Assembly (NCBI GenBank): GCA_963930645.1
Contig: OZ005655.1
Span: 132,729,626 to 132,793,625 of the forward strand
Source of the DNA: Salticus scenicus
Taxonomy: Eukaryota; Arthropoda; Arachnida; Araneae; Salticidae
Length of the DNA stretch: 64,000 nucleotides
Direction of reading: 5' to 3'
The notes beneath the pieces are model-generated. The model was not told where the DNA came from. It made no database searches and worked only from the letters and a program-made list of their open reading frames with translations. Positions 1-12,757 of the stretch are shown piece after piece; the stretch's first letter is position 1, and every line of letters begins with the position of its first letter. The translations under genes and the position numbers were made by a program.

Positions 1-194
1 AGGCATTTTTATATTATTTCACCCTTCTGAAAAAAATTGTACGTCAACACACGGCGAACACAACTAATGAACTAACGAAATGCCAAGCAAGAACACCTGC
101 ACTTTGGCAGACAGCCAAAACGAACATCTGGCGCTAATACGTCACTATGAATAGGAAAAAACAAGTGAGTCATCCATTCTGGCCAGTACTGTAT
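1..194. other. intergenic, nothing recognised
   Basis: AT-rich non-coding sequence with no open frame of note, no repeat partner seen elsewhere in the window and no RNA-gene signature. Confidence 0.5.
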
Positions 195-975
195 ATTCAT
201 GGAACTAGAACGGTTTCTTTAAAGAAATTTAAAAACAATTTCTACTTTTTAAACTGTAAGACGTAGGGTATTTGACCCAGTGCAAAGCCATTTTTAGGAA
301 ATATGACATATTACATTAAACACAGCATACAGCAATCAGAATGAAAAAATATTAAATCACTAAATAATTTTTAATTACGCATGCGTAAGCTTTATAAAAA
401 TTTCGATTGCATAATTTAATAGCCAAAAATATGATCAACTTATATGAAAACCCCAAACAAATATCGTGTAAATTCAAAATGTTACCAGGGATTGAATGAA
501 CAGAATTTCAGTTCTCTCAAAATAAAAGCTAAACTATAAGGGGTTTTACTCACATTTTTATTTTGATTCAATGTCCAATGATATTAAAGTGTTTTCGCTG
601 ATTGTATTGATAAAACCCCCTAACATCATTCGTTTTTTTTAGAACATAAATTCTGTTTGTTCCATCTCTCGTAACGTTTTCAATTTACATGATATTTGTT
701 TAATACAAGTTGCTCAATACCCTTGGCTATTAAATTATGCAAATGGAATTTTTATAAAGTTTGTGCATGCGTAGTTAAAATTTGTTTAGTAAAAGTGCCT
801 GTATTTCGTATGATATTTAATATGTTTTCATTCTGATTGCTGTATGCTGTGTCTAATGTAATATGCTATATTTCCTGAAAATGGCGTTTCACTGGGTCTA
901 ATACCCTACGTCTTATAATTAAAAAAGTGGAATTTGATTTTGCATTTTTTTAAAGAAACCTCCATGAATGTAGTA
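195..975. mobile_element. ~0.8 kb palindromic foldback element
   Basis: The left half (from about 195, TTCATGGA...GGTTTCTTTAAA) is matched in reverse complement by the right half (TTTAAAGAAACC TCCATGAA ending near 975). Pairing can be followed almost to the centre near 585: GACGTAGGGTATT at 261 pairs with AATACCCTACGTC at 900, GCATACAGCAATCAGAATG at 326 pairs with its complement near 831, and the GGGGTTTT block at 540 pairs with AAAACCCC near 613. The arms are about 340-390 bp, roughly 75-80 percent alike by eye, with several small indels. No open frame is present. It is probably a foldback-type MITE or an inverted duplication of an older repeat. A target-site duplication could not be fixed. 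Confidence 0.8.
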
Positions 976-2292
976 GTCTAGTAACATTTTATACAGATAA
1001 TGAGAAAAATCCCTATAGCCACATGCTACAGCTAAATTGCTTTTAAAGCATCACCTTTTACAGGGTGATCCAAAATACTTTGATTTTTGTTTAATTTTTT
1101 AGTCGTTCCCTTTTCCTTTTCCTGCACAACTTTTACTGAAAAATATGAGGCATAACATGTTGTTTACGCTAGCAGAGTTTCAAGATGATTCCTGAAGAAT
1201 TTTTCAAGATATTTGACAAAACGAAAAAAATCAAAAGTGTTCACATTATTTTGTCCAACACCGGTATGTATAATATGTTCTGCTTTATTTAAAATGGGTA
1301 TTCTCTAACTATTATTCTACATATATATTTGCGTTTACTGATAAATAATGTTAGTAAATAATGATTTTATATTATGGATTTGGTGGTCCGTAAGAAAGTT
1401 TTATGATGAATATAGTGGTCATTGAAGTAGAAAAGACTGATGACCATTGCTTAAGAAAACATCTTAAAAAATAAGTTTAAAAGATTTTTTTGTTTGTTAA
1501 ACTGGGAAAAAATCGATAATTTTGTTTCACATTATTACAGATACATTGTTCAGTATTCGCTTTAAAGGTACTGCCGAGCTCTTTTGATAACTATTGAAAA
1601 TTTACACCTCCTGAGGTTGATGGTTGTGGTAGAGATCCTATTACATACACAAATATTTTATCCTGATTTAATGTTATTATTTTAAAATTTTTCTTTTAAT
1701 TTCATAATGACTAGTACGAAATATTCCTGTGCCTTTATATAAAATTTTGTTCTATACTGACATATTAAAAAATTTGATAAAACGTCAGCACCTGTTGGAA
1801 ATTCTCTAAGAAATTACAGACACTAATTTCTGTCAAGATGCAGTTAACTACAAAATTTTTATGAAATTCTGTACGTTAATTTTCGAGCTAGACTTGGACT
1901 TGGCAAAATGTTTTTGCCACAGACAAATGTTTCTCTTTCTAAAAATGGTCAAATCGAAATCAGTACATCTCAAAACATGTAACAACATCCAAAGCCAGAC
2001 GACATAATTTTAACGAGACAAATACCTTCTTCTATTGAACATAGAGGAGAGTAAAAAGCATATAAGGAAGATATATAAAAGAAATAACATATTTATGTTT
2101 TCTAAACATTTTAAATTACCACCAATGTCCTTTAAGGAAACAAATATAGACATATAGTTTGTATTGAATACGTACTAGAATTGTTTTTGAATTTGTTTTA
2201 AAATACTATTTTAAAATTTTAATCTCATTTAAAAAAAATAATTGTAAATAATACAATTTTGGTCTTAGAGGTCTCATGAAAAATGTAAAAGT
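976..2292. other. non-coding, left flank of the Copia element
   Basis: AT-rich, no open frame. A CAGGGTGATCCAAAA string at about 1060 resembles the terminus of Tc1/mariner-type elements, but no inverted partner was found nearby, so it is left as unassigned sequence. Confidence 0.5.
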
Positions 2293-2849
2293 TGACAGAA
2301 AACTACAAACTCGAAAAGACTTATTTATTCCAAAAGTGTGTTCCGTGAAGAAAAACGAACATTATAATAAGAACAAAAGTGTATCTGTTTCCACCCTCCC
2401 AATTTTTCCATTCCCTTTCTTTCAAGGGGTGAAGATCTATTATTAGAACTGTACCACGTGATTCCACACCTGTACGTTTTTCATCAGAATAGATTCCAGT
2501 TCAGTTAGTGTTTAATTTTGAATATGTAAAGTGAGATCATTTCTCGCTCCTTTTTTTTATTTTACTTTTACTTTCTTTTTCCATTAAATGTACGTTTTAA
2601 ACCCAAAGAACATGTCAAGATTAATTTCTTCGTTACATTAGTAATACAATTACTTTACAGAGAAGAAATTAATAATGGTAATATAGAATAAAATATTCAG
2701 CTAAGTGGACAGCCGACTCCTCAGAACAGAAATGGTAAGCTCATCATTTTCATTACTTCTGTTTTTGAATAAATGATTAATTGCTATTCATTCTGTTTAA
2801 TAAAGCGCTAAGAATGCGCCACCGAGTGCAGAAGTAAATATTTATATTA
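2293..2849 (+). repeat. 5' LTR of Copia element
   Basis: Begins TGACAGAAAACTAC and ends AATATTTATATTA. It is identical to 7244-7800 apart from about five substitutions (for example GTG/ATG near 2337, GTTACATTAG/GTTATATTAA near 2633, GAAG/GAAA near 2833). It has a TG start but not the usual CA end. It should contain promoter and R region, but no convincing TATA box could be chosen. Confidence 0.95.
2768..2804 (+). promoter_or_regulatory. poly(A) signals in the LTR
   Basis: Two AATAAA hexamers, at 2768-2773 and 2799-2804, recur at 7719-7724 and 7750-7755 in the 3' LTR, where they would direct 3' end formation of the element's RNA. Assignment is by motif and position only. Confidence 0.5.
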
Positions 2850-2866
2850 GATTATGTGACAGAAGG
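2850..2866 (+). other. probable primer binding site
   Basis: GATTATGTGACAG immediately follows the 5' LTR. Copia elements of insects use an internal half of initiator-Met tRNA, whose matching site I recall as reading roughly GGTTATGGGCCCAG. The sequence here shares the GNTTATG start but diverges after it, so primer identity is an inference from position. Confidence 0.4.
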
Positions 2867-3262
2867 ATTATTAAATAGATGAAGAAAAAAAAAAAAAAAC
2901 TAAACAATTTATTATTGTTACTAAGGTTCTTAAATAAACATATTAAAGCTTACCTTTAAAATATAGGTATTTTATAAATTGTCTGGCTGTCCCGAAGATA
3001 AAGGGAAAAATATATAAAAGTAAATTAATATGAAAATAAAACACATATATTAAATTATATTACTATTTAACAAAATAAGTATTCAGTGTTTGAAATCATA
3101 TTAAGAATATGAAATAAATGCATTCGTACATTTTTTTGAATTAAGAAAATTAAGAAACCCTGTTTTCTGAAAAACTGAAGAATTAATAATATCATAAAAA
3201 CAAAACAAAATAAATTCTTCTCAAAGATATAGTATTTACTATAAATAAAAAGAAATCAGAAA
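2867..3262 (+). other. Copia leader / 5' untranslated region
   Basis: Roughly 400 bp between the primer site and the gag ATG, very A-rich and without an open frame. This is the expected place for packaging signals, but none can be recognised by eye. Confidence 0.6.
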
Positions 3263-6200
3263 ATGACATCCTTTAAGGAAAGTCCAACAATTGAGAAACT
3301 AAATTCTGAAAATTATTCAGTTTGGAAGTTTAAAATGCAAATGTATCTCATGAAGGATGAATTATATGAGGTTATTACAGATGACCCGCCAAATCCTATA
3401 ACAGATGTATGGCGAAAAAAAGACAATAAAGCGCGAGCAATCATAAATTTGTTCATTGATGACGCTCAAATCATCCACATCAAACAATGCCAAACAGCTC
3501 TAGAAACATGGAATAAATTGCGTGATATCCACGAAAGAACGAACTTAAGTAGTAAATTATACTTATTGAGAAAATTATATAGCACGAAGCTAGAAGAAGG
3601 TGGCGATATGCAAATCCACATAAATAAAATGTTGGAAATCATAGATAAATTGAAATCAATTGGGGAAGAAATTAAATTCGCGCACATTTCTGCACTGTTA
3701 CTATGCTCCGTACCCAAAAGTTATGAAACCTTGATTATAGCCCTTGAAGCTCGCCCTGAAAATGAACTCACACCTAACTATGTTAGCAGCAAATTGCTAG
3801 ATGAATTCAATCGTCGAAAAGAAGCCTCCGAAAACAATTCAAATTCTTCTAAAGCTTTTCACATAAATAAAAAACAACAGTATAATAGTAACTTCAAAAA
3901 GGAAAATAAATACTGCACTTATTGCAGGAAAACCAATCACAATAAATCGGAGTGCTGGCATCTGAAAAACAGAAATGCTGATAACACTAAAAACAAACAA
4001 TTTAGAAATAAATTCAGAGCAACCAATTCCTCACAGTTAGTGACACACAATGATGAGTTGCCACACACACATACACAACAACAAAGCCATTCAAAACAAA
4101 TGAAGCAAACAACATCACAAACAAAACAAATGGCTTTCACGACTCAAAACACAATGACGAACAACTTTATAATTGACAGTGGTTCCTCATCGCACATAAG
4201 CAACAATATAGACCTTTTCGTTAATTTAGATGAGTCACAAAAATCGCAAGTATGTGTAGCAAACGGTAACACCCTCACTTCACTTGGTTCAGGAGAAATA
4301 AAAATTGAATACCTAGATCCAAATAAACAAAAAAGGGAACTAACACTAAAGGATATTTTATATGTTCCAGAATTAAAGGCAAACTTAATATCTGTACACA
4401 AAGCCACCCAAAATGGCTGTAAAGTCACATTCACTAAACAAAAGTGTTACATCTCTATGAAAAATGAAACAATTTTAGAGGGTACAAAAAATAACAACTT
4501 ATATGAGTTAAATTTGCCCATGCCAAAAAACAAATATAACACATACCTGACTGAAGAATGCCAAAATCCTAACTGTATTACTCTATGGCATAAACGCATG
4601 GGACATAAAAATTTCAACTCCATTAAAGAACTAAACAAAAATCAGTTAGTTCTGGGAATAAAAATCAATAACTGCAAACACGAGATAACATGCGAAACTT
4701 GCATCAAAACAAAACTGATTGACACCCTGTATCCAAAAATTGCAGCAAATAGGGGAAAACAAATACTAGAATTAGTACATAGCGATGTTTGCGGACCTAT
4801 TCAGGTACCAACAATAGGTGGTAAATCATATTTCTTGACTTTTGTTGACGATTATTCTAGGTATACAATGATTTATTTTCTAAGTAAAAAGAGCGAAGTA
4901 ATCGAGAAATTAAAAGAATACGTCAACTTTACCACAAACAAATTTGGAAAGAAACCAGAAACAATAAGGTCAGATAATGGTGGTGAGTACATGAGCAAAA
5001 ATGTAGAAGAGTTTCTTAAAGAAAATGGTATTCACCATCAGCTCACCGTACCACATTGCCCAGCCCAAAATGGGGTTGCGGAAAGAAAGAATCGTACACT
5101 AATCGAAATGACACGTACACTTTTATCAGAAGCTAACTTAGACAAAAAATTGTGGGGAGAAGCTTTAAACACTGCCAATTACCTCCAAAACAGACTACCT
5201 ACAAAAGCCACTACAAAAACTCCTTACGAATTATGGCATGGTAGCAAACCAAATTTAAATCACTTAAAAACTTTCGGCTGTAAAGCCTATGCTTACATTC
5301 ATAAAAGTAAACGGGGTAAATTAGATGACAAAGCCCAAGAAGGCATTTTTGTCGGCTATGATAACAGCGCTAAAGCGTATAGAATCTACCTGAAAAACGG
5401 CTGTGTAATACTTGCAAGAACAGTTAAATTCATTGAAAATACTATAAACAATTCAGGAGAAAACAATGAAATAGAATTACTCTCAGGAAACAATAAAAAT
5501 GAACACTCCGACACAGAATCGCACATAGGGCGCGAAATTGTCAAAATTGACATAAGTTCACCAGATCAAAATATCACTAGTGAACACGACAACACAAACG
5601 ACACCTTGAGACGGTCAAATAGACACAATAAAGGTGTACCTCCCGAAAGGCTTATTTACTTAACAGAAAATTTTGAGGCAAATGAACCTAAAGATTATAA
5701 TGATTTTCTCAACATAACAAACCCACAAGAAAAACAGAACTGGTTAAACGCAATGCAGGAAGAAATGAATTCCTTAATCCAAAACAAAACATTCACTTTG
5801 GTAGAACCTCCACCAGGAAGAAAAGTAATTGGGTCTAAATGGACTTATAAGGTCAAATATGTCTCCTCAGGCAAAATAGCCAAATATAAAGCAAGATTGG
5901 TAGCGAAGGGCTTCAGCCAAAAATATGGCGAAGACTTTCACGAAACTTTTGCCCCGGTGGTATCCCATAGTACAATAAGAGCTTTTTTAGCCAGTGCTGC
6001 TCACAGAAACAGACAGGTTCACCATATTGATATTAAAACTGCCTTCCTGCATGGAGACTTTGATGAAATAGTATACATGGAACAGCCTAAAGGCTATATT
6101 TTACCAGGAAACGAAAATAAAGTATAGAAATTAGAAAAAGCCCTTTATGGCCTTAAGCAAGCCGCCAGATCATGGCATTTGAAAACTGGTGAAACTCTAA

Positions 6201-7246
6201 AAGAATTCGGTTTTACACAAAGCACAGCAGATGCCTGCCTGGTTAGGAAAAATGAAACAAACCCCATACATATAATTATTTACGTGGACGACCTTTTAAT
6301 ATCAGGGTCGGACCAACAAATAGAAGAAACTATCGAGAAACTTAGTGAAAAATACGAGTTCAAAAATCTCGGGAAAATAAGTTACTACCTCGGCATCAAC
6401 ATACAAAAATCTAAACAAGGAGAATACTTTATAAACCAAAGATCTAAAATTAAAGAACTCGTAGAAAAATTCAATCTTCAAAACGCTAAGCCCACAAATA
6501 TACCTATGAATCCTGGCTATCTGGATAATGCCTCAGACGATAATCTACTAAACAACAATACAAAATACAGACAAGCCATCGGATCCCTATAATATATAGC
6601 TACTATCTCTAGACCTGACATTGCAGCAGCTGTCAATATTCTAAGTAGACGAAATGAGAAGCCCAGGCAGCAAGACTGGGATGCTGCGAAAAAGATCATA
6701 TGTTATTTAAAAACCACTGAAAAATTGAATTTGGTTATAAGCGGAAAGTAAAAACCTATACTAACCTGTTACGCCGATGCCGATTGGGCCGGTGATAAAT
6801 CTGATCGCAAATCGATGACAGGAAATCTATTCTTAGTAGGAAAAACACCAATCCAGTGGACATCGAAAAAGCAAACGTGTGTAGCTCTATCTTCTGCAGA
6901 AGCAGAATTCATATCAGCCGCAAACGCTGGACAAGAGATATCATGGCTCACCAGGGTACTAGAGGACCTCGACTTACCACAAGAATTACCCATAAGATTA
7001 TTCGACGACAATCAGTCTACAATCAAAATGATCGAATCACCCAAACACACAGCACATTCCAAGCACATTGACATTCGATACCACAGCGTGAAAAACCTGT
7101 GTGAGAAAGGGATTATTTCTCTACAATATCTGCAGAGTAAATTAATGACTGCAGATGTGTTGACAAAACCTACTCCTAAGCCAATCTTTCAGAAACACCG
7201 CGACAATTTGGAACTAAGACACTATTCCTCGTTTGAGGAGGGGTGA
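3263..7246 (+). pseudogene. Copia gag-pol polyprotein, three in-frame stops
   Basis: One frame of about 1,327 codons, ATG at 3263 (AAAATGA context) and TGA at 7244-7246 overlapping the first bases of the 3' LTR. Gag, residues 1-200, has the Retrotran_gag_2 look. A zinc knuckle C218-x2-C-x4-H-x4-C231 follows. The aspartic protease triad is D305-S-G. The integrase has an HHCC-type zinc region (H443, H448, C477, C480) and catalytic D508, D571, E607 (spacing D-D35-E). Reverse transcriptase runs from about residue 850, with YVDD at about 1007-1010. RNase H has a DADW start and the usual DNQS region near the C-terminus. Stops interrupt the frame at 6125-6127 (TAG), 6590-6592 (TAA, probably from a Leu TTA) and 6749-6751 (TAA). 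No frameshift was found in 4 kb. It cannot make full-length reverse transcriptase/RNase H, but gag, protease and integrase remain open over 954 codons. Confidence 0.95.
7235..7243 (+). other. polypurine tract
   Basis: GAGGAGGGG directly abuts the TG of the 3' LTR, the standard position for the plus-strand primer of LTR retrotransposons. It also encodes the last residues of the polyprotein. Confidence 0.8.
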
Positions 7247-7800
7247 CAGAAAACTACAAACTCGAAAAGACTTATTTATTCCAAAAATGTGTTCCGTGAA
7301 GAAAAACGAACATTATAATAAGAACAAAAGTGTATCTGTTTCCACCCTCCCAATTTTTCCATTCCCTTTCTTTCAAGGGGTGAAGATCTATTATTAGAAC
7401 TGTACCACGTGATTCCACACCTGTACGTTTTTCATCAGAATAGATTCCAGTTCAGTTAGTGTTTAATTTTGAATATGTAAAGTGAGATCATTTCTCGCTC
7501 CTTTTTTCTATTTTACTTTTACTTTCTTTTTCCATTAAATGTACGTTTTAAACCCAAAGAACATGTCAAGATTAATTTCTTCGTTATATTAATAATACAA
7601 TTACTTTACAGAGAAGAAATTAATAATGGTAATATAGAATAAAATATTCAGCTAAGTGGACAGCCGACTCCTCAGAACAGAAATGGTAAGCTCATCATTT
7701 TCATTACTTCTGTTTTTGAATAAATGATTAATTGCTATTCATTCTGTTTAATAAAGCGCTAAGAATGCGCCACCGAGTGCAGAAATAAATATTTATATTA
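7244..7800 (+). repeat. 3' LTR of Copia element
   Basis: Direct copy of 2293-2849 at a constant offset of 4,951 bp. It is followed by AAGTAAGCTT, whose first bases complete the AAAGT target duplication. Confidence 0.95.
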
Positions 7801-8160
7801 AAGTAAGCTTAATAAAATGCAAAAATTCTGTGAGTAAAGATTTTTCTTTCTTTCCTTTTTTTAAATTCATTAATTGAGACTTTTTGTACCCTCCGCGAAA
7901 ATGTTTAAATACTCGACAATAATAAACAAAAATACAATATTATTATAGTAACGGTACTTTTATATAAAAATATACATTACATTCATATTGACAGTAAATA
8001 TGTACAATTATTTTTAATTATATATATTATAAAATTTGTCTTAAAAATATATGTATATATATTTATATGTGGCGAAAATAACGTTTAAAATTTCATTATA
8101 AATTAATCAATGAGCTTTTTCCGTTTTTAATTATTATTTTGCATTTTAAAAAAGCAAGTT
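7801..8160. other. AT-rich non-coding
   Basis: Between the Copia element and the first unit of the long-period tandem array. Short AT and pyrimidine-rich stretches only. Confidence 0.5.
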
Positions 8161-9043
8161 ATTAAATTTTCTGCATTTTAACTCTTGTTTCTATTTGATA
8201 AACTTACATCTTTTTTTCTTTTCCTTTCTTTTCTTTCTTTCTTTTTTTTCTGAAAACAACAACGTATCAGAAATTTGAAACTTTTAAATTTTATCAAATT
8301 ACCAAATTTACTGGAAGAAGCTATATTTACATACCATATTTAAATTTTATGCTATAACAATCTTTTGGTTCATTATCTGTCAGTTAATTTATTAATAATG
8401 TGTATAATTAATGTATGGGTTCAAGTATCATTTTTTGAATTTTTAGAACTTTTCTCTTCTCGACAGGCAAATTATATAGAGACACTTATCTACCTGTTTT
8501 GCATATTATTTCAATTATGTATTGACTATGAAATGATTAAAAAAAAATATTTATTAGTAACGGATTTGCTGGAGATTTTAAAATTTAGGGAAAAGTTAAA
8601 AGTAATTTAATCAGCTCAGAGAAATGATTTGTTACATTTTATTGATTTAAATTGAACCCGCATGTTAAATAACTATTAAAAATGAAAGTAATGTAAAATA
8701 GACTGAAGTTAAACTAAGCGTTTTAAAGGACATAATATAAAATATTAAACTCGTATAAAACTATTCTTTAAAAAAAATAAATATGAGAATTTAAATGTGG
8801 TTTAATATTATTCTTTAGTTACTACCTATAGTTTATTAGATGCCCGCTGTGCAGATTACTATATTTAAATAAATAATTTTTTGGAATAATAAGTTTCAGT
8901 TCTTTAATTCCTATATTTATTAATAAGTCTCGAAAATATAAACAGTTACCTTTTGTTGTAAATGGATTATTTTTTAATTAATTCATTTATAAAAAAATAA
9001 TTCTAGAATGGCAACACTCTTAAAAATAAAACGATGTTATCTC

Positions 9044-9087
<44 letters not shown>
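9044..9087. repeat. (AAT)n microsatellite
   Basis: About 14 perfect AAT units. A similar tract occurs at 31829-31881 and a shorter one at 17797-17820. Confidence 0.95.
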
Positions 9088-9088
<1 letters not shown>

Positions 9089-9819
9089 TTTTAGTTGATA
9101 TGCAGACGCGAATAAAACATTTATCTTAAGATTCAAAAGCCTTTTGTTATTATATTTTTAACTGAAGTTAAGATTAATATTTATTACTACTTATTATATC
9201 ATTAGTAAATAAAAGCTCCATACAAACATAGTAAAGCGTAACAGTTTTCTCTCTGAAAATTGAAGTTTCCCATCGAATGATTCCTGAGAAATGACGTCAT
9301 TTTAAAAGACGACAGTACTTCATTCAGCTCTTCATTTGTGAGGTTTTCTGAAAGTGACGTCCTTCTCACATGTTGTAAAAATTATTTTGATTTTAATTAT
9401 ACATTATGTCATTTTGACGTATTCACAGTAAAGTGTTTAAATCCCACGCATGGGATTTTGACAAAGGAGTAATTTCTGAAAGAGTTTTTCAATCATTTCC
9501 CCGCTTTTTAGTTTAGAATTTTTAAAAACCTATATTTAAGGAAATATACACTAGAAGTAGCTTACATATTAAATTTGAAGTTTTTATAGCTGCATTATTA
9601 CTATAAAAATCATACAAAAATATGCTTTTCGAGCGAGTTTTTCTTCACCCCTTCCCATTATACATGTGCTAGAAATATGAGAACTCCAAAGTACTTCAAC
9701 CCTATTAAAAAACAGTACAGTATCAAATTTGATTCAAATTGATTGAGTGGTTTGGAAGGAGATGTAAGATGTACTTGCACACTTACATACACTTAGTCTC
9801 ACTTATATTAAGATTTGTA

Positions 9820-9820
<1 letters not shown>

Positions 9821-9856
<36 letters not shown>

Positions 9857-9872
9857 ATATATATATATATAT
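9821..9872. repeat. compound (TAAA)n-(AT)n microsatellite
   Basis: About eight TAAA units run directly into nine AT units. Confidence 0.95.
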
Positions 9873-11375
9873 CCAGGAGATTAAACAAAATATATTTATT
9901 AAAGTTTCAGCATTTTTAACTATAATTTTTATCGAATAAAATTTATTTCTCTCATGAAAAAGTGTATTTATCAAAAATTGACTTTTAAAGGAAAAGGTTA
10001 TCCAATTATCGAAATCACTAACAGAAATTATTTTTATATTTAACTTTTATCTTACAACTTTTCTTTTATATTACAACCTATTATTCAGGTTCATTATCTG
10101 TCAGTTAATTTATTAATTATTTGAGAAATTAATGTACGTTGTCAAGTACACTTTGATGAGTTCTAGAAAATTTCACTTTTAGATAAACAGAGTAGTAATA
10201 AATTTCATTCGCTTGCATTACTTGCATATCCAATCATATATTGATAGTGAGACGACACTTAAAATAGGTATGTGTTAATAACGAATCTAATGGAAATTTT
10301 CAATGCTAAGGACTAAAGCACAAGTAATTTATATTGTTTAAAATCAGTTCATAGTACAGATTTGTTATCAGGTTGCACTGATATAAATTGACGCAGCTTG
10401 TTAAATCGCTCTTAAAAACGGAAGTTATATAAAGTTTATATAAGTTTAATTAAGTATTAAAACGATGTGATGTGAAATATAAAAATAAAAGTCGTACAAG
10501 TAATATTCATTTAAGAATATAAGTACTGCATTTTGAATTGAATTTGGTTGATTTGGTTATTTATTTTTAATTCACACACACACATACAAGAAAAAAATCA
10601 TACTCTGGAGATTAAAAAAGATATTTATAAAAATTTCTGATTTTTTTTTTAAAATATATTGTTCATCTAATTAAATTACCTTTCTTCTGAAAATAATTAC
10701 GTATAGAAATTGGAAAATTTTAAAGAAAAAAGTTATCCAAATATCAAACTCCATAGTTGCCTACATGTATACCTTTTTGCTACCAGAAATTTTTAACAGA
10801 AATGTTTAGTAAGTTTTTTAGCAGTTTCTTGGTATTACACATGATGAATTTTTTTTGTAAATAAATAGTGGTGTTGAAAAGGCGTATAAGTTGGCACTTA
10901 TGAAACTCTCCTAGAAGTAATTTAATGTAATTTTTTCCATTAGTTAGTTAATTCGTAAGATGTGAAATGTACATACGCCGTTAAGCGTAGTTTGTTTAGT
11001 TATAGAAACTTTTTCTTATACATTGGTAAATTATATAAAACATTTTTGCTAGCATCACTTATTTTTCCCATTATGTATTGATAGTGAAACTATTCTTAAA
11101 GTAGATATTCATTTCTAAAGAATCAACTAAAAAACTTTCAATTTTTCTCAATAATTAAACTCTTCATAATCAGTTTATAGAAGCGATCTATCAAGTTGCA
11201 TTAATAAAAATTGACAGAGCTTCTTAAACCACTCTTAAAGAATGCAAATAACATACAATAGATTGAATATTTAATAAGCATTCTAAATATAATATAAAAT
11301 ATAAAATTCGCTTGAAAGTATTCCCTTAAGACTACACTTCACTTTTGTTTTATATGTCATTATCATTCGGTTATA

Positions 11376-11578
11376 CAGTCGGTAACAAAAGTGTCCAAAC
11401 ATTAGAAAAAATTCCTATATAAAAAAAGTAGAGTTAACACTGTTTTGTTAAATAAATCCTTGTCGAATCATGTTCTTAGTCAGTCTAAGAACATCATTCG
11501 ACAAGAATTTATTTAACAAAACAGTATTAACTCCACTTTTTTTTATATAGGAATTTTTGTTAGTGTTCAGACCGACTG
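11376..11578. mobile_element. 203-bp palindromic Tc1-type MITE
   Basis: Begins CAGTCGGTAACAAAAG and ends in the inverse (…CCGACTG). Nearly the whole element is an inverted repeat: AAAAATTCCTATATAAAAAA, TTGTTAAATAAAT, CTTGTCGAAT and TGTTCTTAG in the left arm all have complements in the right arm around a centre near 11485. TA dinucleotides flank both ends (11374-11375 and 11579-11580), the Tc1/mariner signature. Non-autonomous: it has no open frame and must be moved in trans. Confidence 0.85.
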
Positions 11579-12757
11579 TACACTTATTTCTGAAGAAATG
11601 CTTTTGATACTCTTAAGATTTTAAAGTGGTATTTATTCATTTTCTGTATATTCAATTTTATTGTTTATATAGTAAAGTTTATTTTTCCTCTAACATGAAG
11701 TATGTATCAGATGTTTGTAACATTCAGAGATACAAGCTATCCAATTACCGAATTTTTCTGACATAAGTCAGTTTTGTATATAAGATAAACAATTTTCGCC
11801 GATTTCAATATCTGTGAATGAATTTTATGCATGGTGTTAACTATCTTCTGTGAGTTATTAGAATCTTTTAGTACTAGATAGGCAAAGTAAATTAAATTTT
11901 GTTTGAAAGAACCATTTACATTTCCTTATATATACTAATAATGAATCTATCATATAAATAGATATTTATTAAAACGAATGCACTAAGTGCTTTCATACTT
12001 ACAGATTAATTCAGGATTAATAACACTGTCTATAATCATTTCATAGAAATGGTTGCTTTGATAAAAATTAAATCGCCTTTAAAATGAAAATATCATAAGT
12101 CATATTGCAGTTGTTATCAGCAGGCTGAGGATATGATTTAATATATAAAATTAATCATTATTGAATATATACTATTTTGTCTTATTTGGTTTGCAAATAA
12201 CATTAGAGGATCTTTTTTATTGAGTTTACATACGGTACATATTATGTTTATCTATTATATAGAAAAATATCTATTTTAAAGCATTATATATTTTAGTAAT
12301 TTAATAAAATTTATTTTCTTTCAAAAACAAGTATGTATCATAAATTGGACATTTTTATTGAGAAAATTATCGAATTACCGAATCTGCTTATGAAAGAAAT
12401 TTTTATATTGAAGAAAACTACCTTTTCCCAAATTTATTATTTGTCTACAAATTTAATTATAATTTGTGAATTTTATATACGAGGAGAGGCTAAAAAATTC
12501 CTGGCTTTGCTCCCTTCAAATTGAAATAGAAGAATAAATATTTTGGTGAATAAAAGCATATGTCTTGATATGCAACTGTGCAAATATCAAGTCATTCTGA
12601 TTTTTACAATTTATTTTATTTGAAATATACACTAAAAATATACAATTTAAAACATTAAAATACACGAAAAATAAATTTAAGTGTTTCGAGCCTTCTACAG
12701 GCTCCTCATTAGTAAAACCTTAAATTGTAATTTGTTGAGTACAACAAGAGAACTTCT

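Larger units (their letters stand above)
2293..7800 (+). mobile_element. full-length Ty1/Copia LTR retrotransposon, recently inserted, pol broken
   Basis: A complete element of about 5.5 kb: 557-bp direct LTRs, an untranslated leader, one gag-pol frame in the Copia order (gag, protease, integrase, reverse transcriptase, RNase H), a purine tract and the 3' LTR. The LTRs are colinear without indels and differ at about five positions, so the insertion is young. The flanks carry AAAGT at 2288-2292 and 7800-7804, a good 5-bp target duplication if the LTR is taken to end one base earlier (2848/7799). The superfamily is certain from domain order. Autonomy is lost through three nonsense codons. Confidence 0.95.
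8850..9890. other. spacer between array units, with two microsatellites
   Basis: Contains (AAT)n at 9044-9087 and (TAAA)n followed by (AT)n at 9821-9872. A patch near 9730 (AAATTTGATTCAAATTG ATTGAG) is of the kind often left by dispersed repeats. No gene was seen. Confidence 0.5.

Noticed and set aside
1060..1085. Terminus of a Tc1/mariner element (CAGGGTGATCCAAAA)
   Set aside because: No inverted partner within several kb; a single match of this length is not enough.
3466..4638. Minus-strand open frames over the Copia gag/pol region
   Set aside because: They are antisense shadows of a clearly recognised gag-pol frame and lack domains.
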